Part shown: positions 61,615 to 64,000 of the stretch, piece after piece
Layout: every line of letters begins with the position of its first letter
How positions within the stretch are numbered: the first letter of the stretch is position 1
Assembly (NCBI GenBank): GCA_041662605.1
Contig: JBAZSD010000002.1
Span: 124,001 to 188,000, forward strand
Origin: Desulfomonilaceae bacterium
Lineage (GTDB): Bacteria; Desulfobacterota; Desulfomonilia; Desulfomonilales; Desulfomonilaceae
DNA length: 64,000 nucleotides
Reading direction: 5' to 3'
Program-made: the position numbers and the translations under genes
The notes under the pieces: model-generated
The model's database searches: none
Told to the model about the DNA's origin: nothing
What the model saw: only the letters and a program-made list of their open reading frames with translations

Positions 61615-62258
61615 AGTCAGACTAGCTCTTTGGCGCAAGTTCTGGTTGCATATGGGCTCAACGCTGCCTTTTTTGCCGGGGCCAATTTCCTTATCGAATC
61701 CACCAGCGTTACCAATTACAAATTCAGGCGGGGGTCGGGGCTGAAGCTCCAAACAGTGTTTCCTCAAGAGCCTTGCTGCGAGACTTTTCTGTCGGAATCC
61801 TGTGTCAATGTCTAAGCCTTCATTCCCGCACTGTCACAGCTTTTTGACCAGTGCCGCACGCATAAAGCAGATATATGACCACGATGAAAACTCTGGTCCT
61901 TTGCCCAAAGCGGAACGTAATACATCGATCAGAAGCTAACCTGATTACCGGCGCCACAACGAAACTAATAGCCTCCAAGATTGCTCTCATCCTAATTCAG
62001 ACGTGTGACCAACAGGACAAACGTGATTATTCTCCCCAGGTGAGCCTTTTTTTTCACGATCCCTTTTTTGCTCATACGGCTTAGTTGAAAAACGAGCGTC
62101 ATTAATGGGCGTCGTGCTATAGTATTTCAAATAAAAGAACTCAAACAACGGGAGAGAGCCGGCGATCATAACAAACTCAATAACTGACGTTGAAGCCGCC
62201 CTACCCGATATGTTAGAAGAAACGGTTAATTGTTGATTCGGCCAATTGTGGAGGAAAC
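61615..62258 (+). other. Intergenic region before leuS
   Basis: 644 bases with no supported gene; two short ORFs (61630-61815, 61875-62084) lack ribosome-binding sites and family signals. A possible extended -10 element (TGCTATAGT, 62115-62123) may be the leuS promoter; the -35 box is poor. GAGG at 62251-62254 is the leuS ribosome-binding site. Confidence 0.4.
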
Positions 62259-64000
62259 ATGGAAAAGAAATACAACCCCGAAGTCATCGAAAAGAAATGG
62301 CAGGACTTTTGGGTCAAAGAGAATATTTTCAAGGTTCAGCTCGATGCCTCTAAAGAAAAATATTATTTGCTCGAAATGTTTCCGTATCCATCGGGAAGAA
62401 TTCATATGGGCCACGTCAGGAATTACTCGATCGGAGACGTTGTTGCCCGGTACAAGATGATGACTGGCTTGAATGTGCTCCATCCTATGGGTTGGGACGC
62501 ATTCGGAATGCCCGCTGAAAACGCCGCCATAAAAAACCGGTCCCATCCAGCGATCTGGACGAAAAACAACATTAATGAGATGCGCCGCCAGCTCAAGCGT
62601 ATGGGATTCTCGTATGACTGGGACCGCGAAATCGCCACATGCCACCCGGATTACTACAAATGGGAACAATGGCTTTTTGTTAGGATGCTGGAAAAAGGGC
62701 TTGTTTACAGGAAGAAATCGATCGTCAACTATTGCGGGACATGCGCCACTGTCCTCGCCAACGAGCAGGTGGAAGACGGGCGCTGCTGGAGATGCGCCGA
62801 ACCGGTGATCCAAAGAGAACAGGATGGGTGGTTTTTCAAGATTACTGAATATGCAGATGAGTTGTTGGAATGGTGCGATCGTTTGACCGGCTGGCCGGAG
62901 AGGGTCTTGATAATGCAGAGGAACTGGATCGGCCGGAGGGAGGGAGCCAGAATTCTCTTTAACCTGGAAAATTCGGATCAGTCAATAGAGGTTTTTACCA
63001 CCAGACCGGATACCCTTTACGGCGCAACTTTCATGAGCCTTGCGCCTGAACATCCCCTCTGTCTGTCTCTTTCCAAAGGAACTACTCAGGAATCCGCTGT
63101 GCAGGAATTTGTGAACCGCGCTCTGACCCAGGATTGGCAAAGTCGCGTGGGAGAAGAGGCTGAAAAAGAAGGCGTATTCACTGGAGCCTATTGCGTGAAC
63201 CCTTTGACTGGCCGCAGGATGCCGATTTATTGCGCCAACTTTGTCCTGTATGAGTATGGAACCGGCGCTGTCATGGCTGTCCCGGCTCATGACCAGAGAG
63301 ATTTCGAGTTTGCCGTGAAATACGGTCTGGAAATCGTAGTGGTTGTCCAGCCCTCAGAAAGGGTATTGGATGTACCGGCAATGACCGAGGCCTATGTGGG
63401 GGAAGGAACGCTGGTCAACTCGGGAGAGTTCGATGGAATTGACAACGTGTCAGGCAAAAAGGCGATTTCCGGGAAGCTGAAATCCATGAATCGAGGCGGT
63501 CCAACTATAAATTATCGTTTGAGAGACTGGGGTATTTCACGGCAACGATACTGGGGCGCCCCTATTCCGATCATACACTGTCCAAAATGTGGGCCGACAC
63601 CAGTCCCTGACTCAGATCTTCCGGTTGTGTTACCAACAAATATAGAATTTCCTGAAAGCGGCCGTTCTCCGTTGCCTGACCTCGACTGGTGGGTCAACAC
63701 TTCCTGCCCAAAATGTGGCTCCGCGTCTCGAAGAGAGACTGACACCATGGACACTTTTGTGGAGTCTTCATGGTATTTTGACAGGTATACATGTCCCCGT
63801 TACGAGGGGGGCTTGCTAGATCCGGCGCAGGACGTTTACTGGTCTCCCGTTGACCAGTACATCGGCGGAATAGAACACGCTATCTTGCATCTTCTTTATT
63901 CAAGGTTTTTTACAAAGGCGCTTAGGGATTTTGGTATCAAGAAAGAGAGTGAGCCATTCAAGAATCTCCTGACCCAAGGCATGGTAATTAAAGATGGCGC
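62259..64000 (+). CDS. leuS: Leucyl-tRNA synthetase (partial at window end)
   Basis: Class I synthetase charging tRNA-Leu. The first 580 residues are present, beginning MEKKYNPEVIEKKWQDFW; the HIGH motif is PYPSGRIHMGH. Residues about 220-400 carry the CP1 editing domain (FTTRPDTLYGATF, and YGTGAVMAVPAHDQRDFEF). Zn-binding-like CPKCG motifs follow, and the window ends before the KMSKS loop. ATG at 62259 with GAGG five bases upstream. Continues beyond the window. Confidence 0.97.
   Translation, partial: MEKKYNPEVIEKKWQDFWVKENIFKVQLDASKEKYYLLEMFPYPSGRIHMGHVRNYSIGDVVARYKMMTGLNVLHPMGWDAFGMPAENAAIKNRSHPAIWTKNNINEMRRQLKRMGFSYDWDREIATCHPDYYKWEQWLFVRMLEKGLVYRKKSIVNYCGTCATVLANEQVEDGRCWRCAEPVIQREQDGWFFKITEYADELLEWCDRLTGWPERVLIMQRNWIGRREGARILFNLENSDQSIEVFTTRPDTLYGATFMSLAPEHPLCLSLSKGTTQESAVQEFVNRALTQDWQSRVGEEAEKEGVFTGAYCVNPLTGRRMPIYCANFVLYEYGTGAVMAVPAHDQRDFEFAVKYGLEIVVVVQPSERVLDVPAMTEAYVGEGTLVNSGEFDGIDNVSGKKAISGKLKSMNRGGPTINYRLRDWGISRQRYWGAPIPIIHCPKCGPTPVPDSDLPVVLPTNIEFPESGRSPLPDLDWWVNTSCPKCGSASRRETDTMDTFVESSWYFDRYTCPRYEGGLLDPAQDVYWSPVDQYIGGIEHAILHLLYSRFFTKALRDFGIKKESEPFKNLLTQGMVIKDG

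Noticed and set aside
61296..62084. Short ORFs on both strands before leuS
   Set aside because: No ribosome-binding sites or recognisable family; only the one at 61417 has a credible start.
62226..62813. 195-residue minus-strand ORF
   Set aside because: Antisense shadow of leuS.

Overview
The window reads as the chromosome of an anaerobic, Gram-negative deltaproteobacterium (Desulfobacterota; Desulfomonile or Syntrophobacterales-like is my best guess, low certainty). The reasons are molybdenum hydroxylases, ferredoxin-fused EtfA and B12 mutase chemistry in one operon, LPS heptose metabolism, a secretin, and roughly 50% GC.

Layout. 0-9 kb: prepilin peptidase, an unusual Rossmann-type protein, RodZ, ComEC, tRNA-Leu(UAG), a Tyr/Pro-rich secreted protein and a secretin; several of these belong to pilus or DNA-uptake machinery. 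9-31 kb: a long leftward run of 17 genes (CoA transferase, EtfB, ferredoxin-EtfA, acyl-CoA dehydrogenase, GntR regulator, two-subunit B12 acyl-CoA mutase, hydantoinase A/B, PaaK-like CoA ligase, two three-subunit molybdenum hydroxylases, YqeB maturation factor). This gene set closely matches the anaerobic indole-3-acetate route known from Aromatoleum/Azoarcus (hydroxylate the N-ring, open the lactam with ATP, make the CoA thioester, rearrange the carbon skeleton with B12, then oxidise and decarboxylate). 31-37 kb: an aminotransferase and a saccharopine-dehydrogenase-like gene run left, and an ABC importer (LivH, a LivM-LivG fusion, LivF) runs right. A 17-bp palindrome occurs both upstream of the catabolic operon and between these divergent units, which suggests one GntR regulon. 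37-46 kb: proA, mobB, an IclR regulator, a cysteine-rich unknown, a third molybdenum hydroxylase and a ThiS/MoaD-like protein. 46-52.6 kb: envelope and housekeeping genes (outer-membrane protein, GmhB, YkgJ-type protein, Cfa, RHH-zinc protein, nucleotide-sugar dehydrogenase).

52.7-60.9 kb: a type I-E CRISPR-Cas locus with 29 repeats and 28 spacers, transcribed leftward. Cas5e carries a C-terminal HNH nuclease domain and there is no cas3. This is the rare HNH-Cascade architecture, in which the Cascade complex itself is expected to cut DNA. Two further oddities are an in-frame amber codon in cas8e and a terminator-like hairpin overlapping the cas2 stop codon only five bases from the first repeat, leaving almost no leader. 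The window ends inside leuS.
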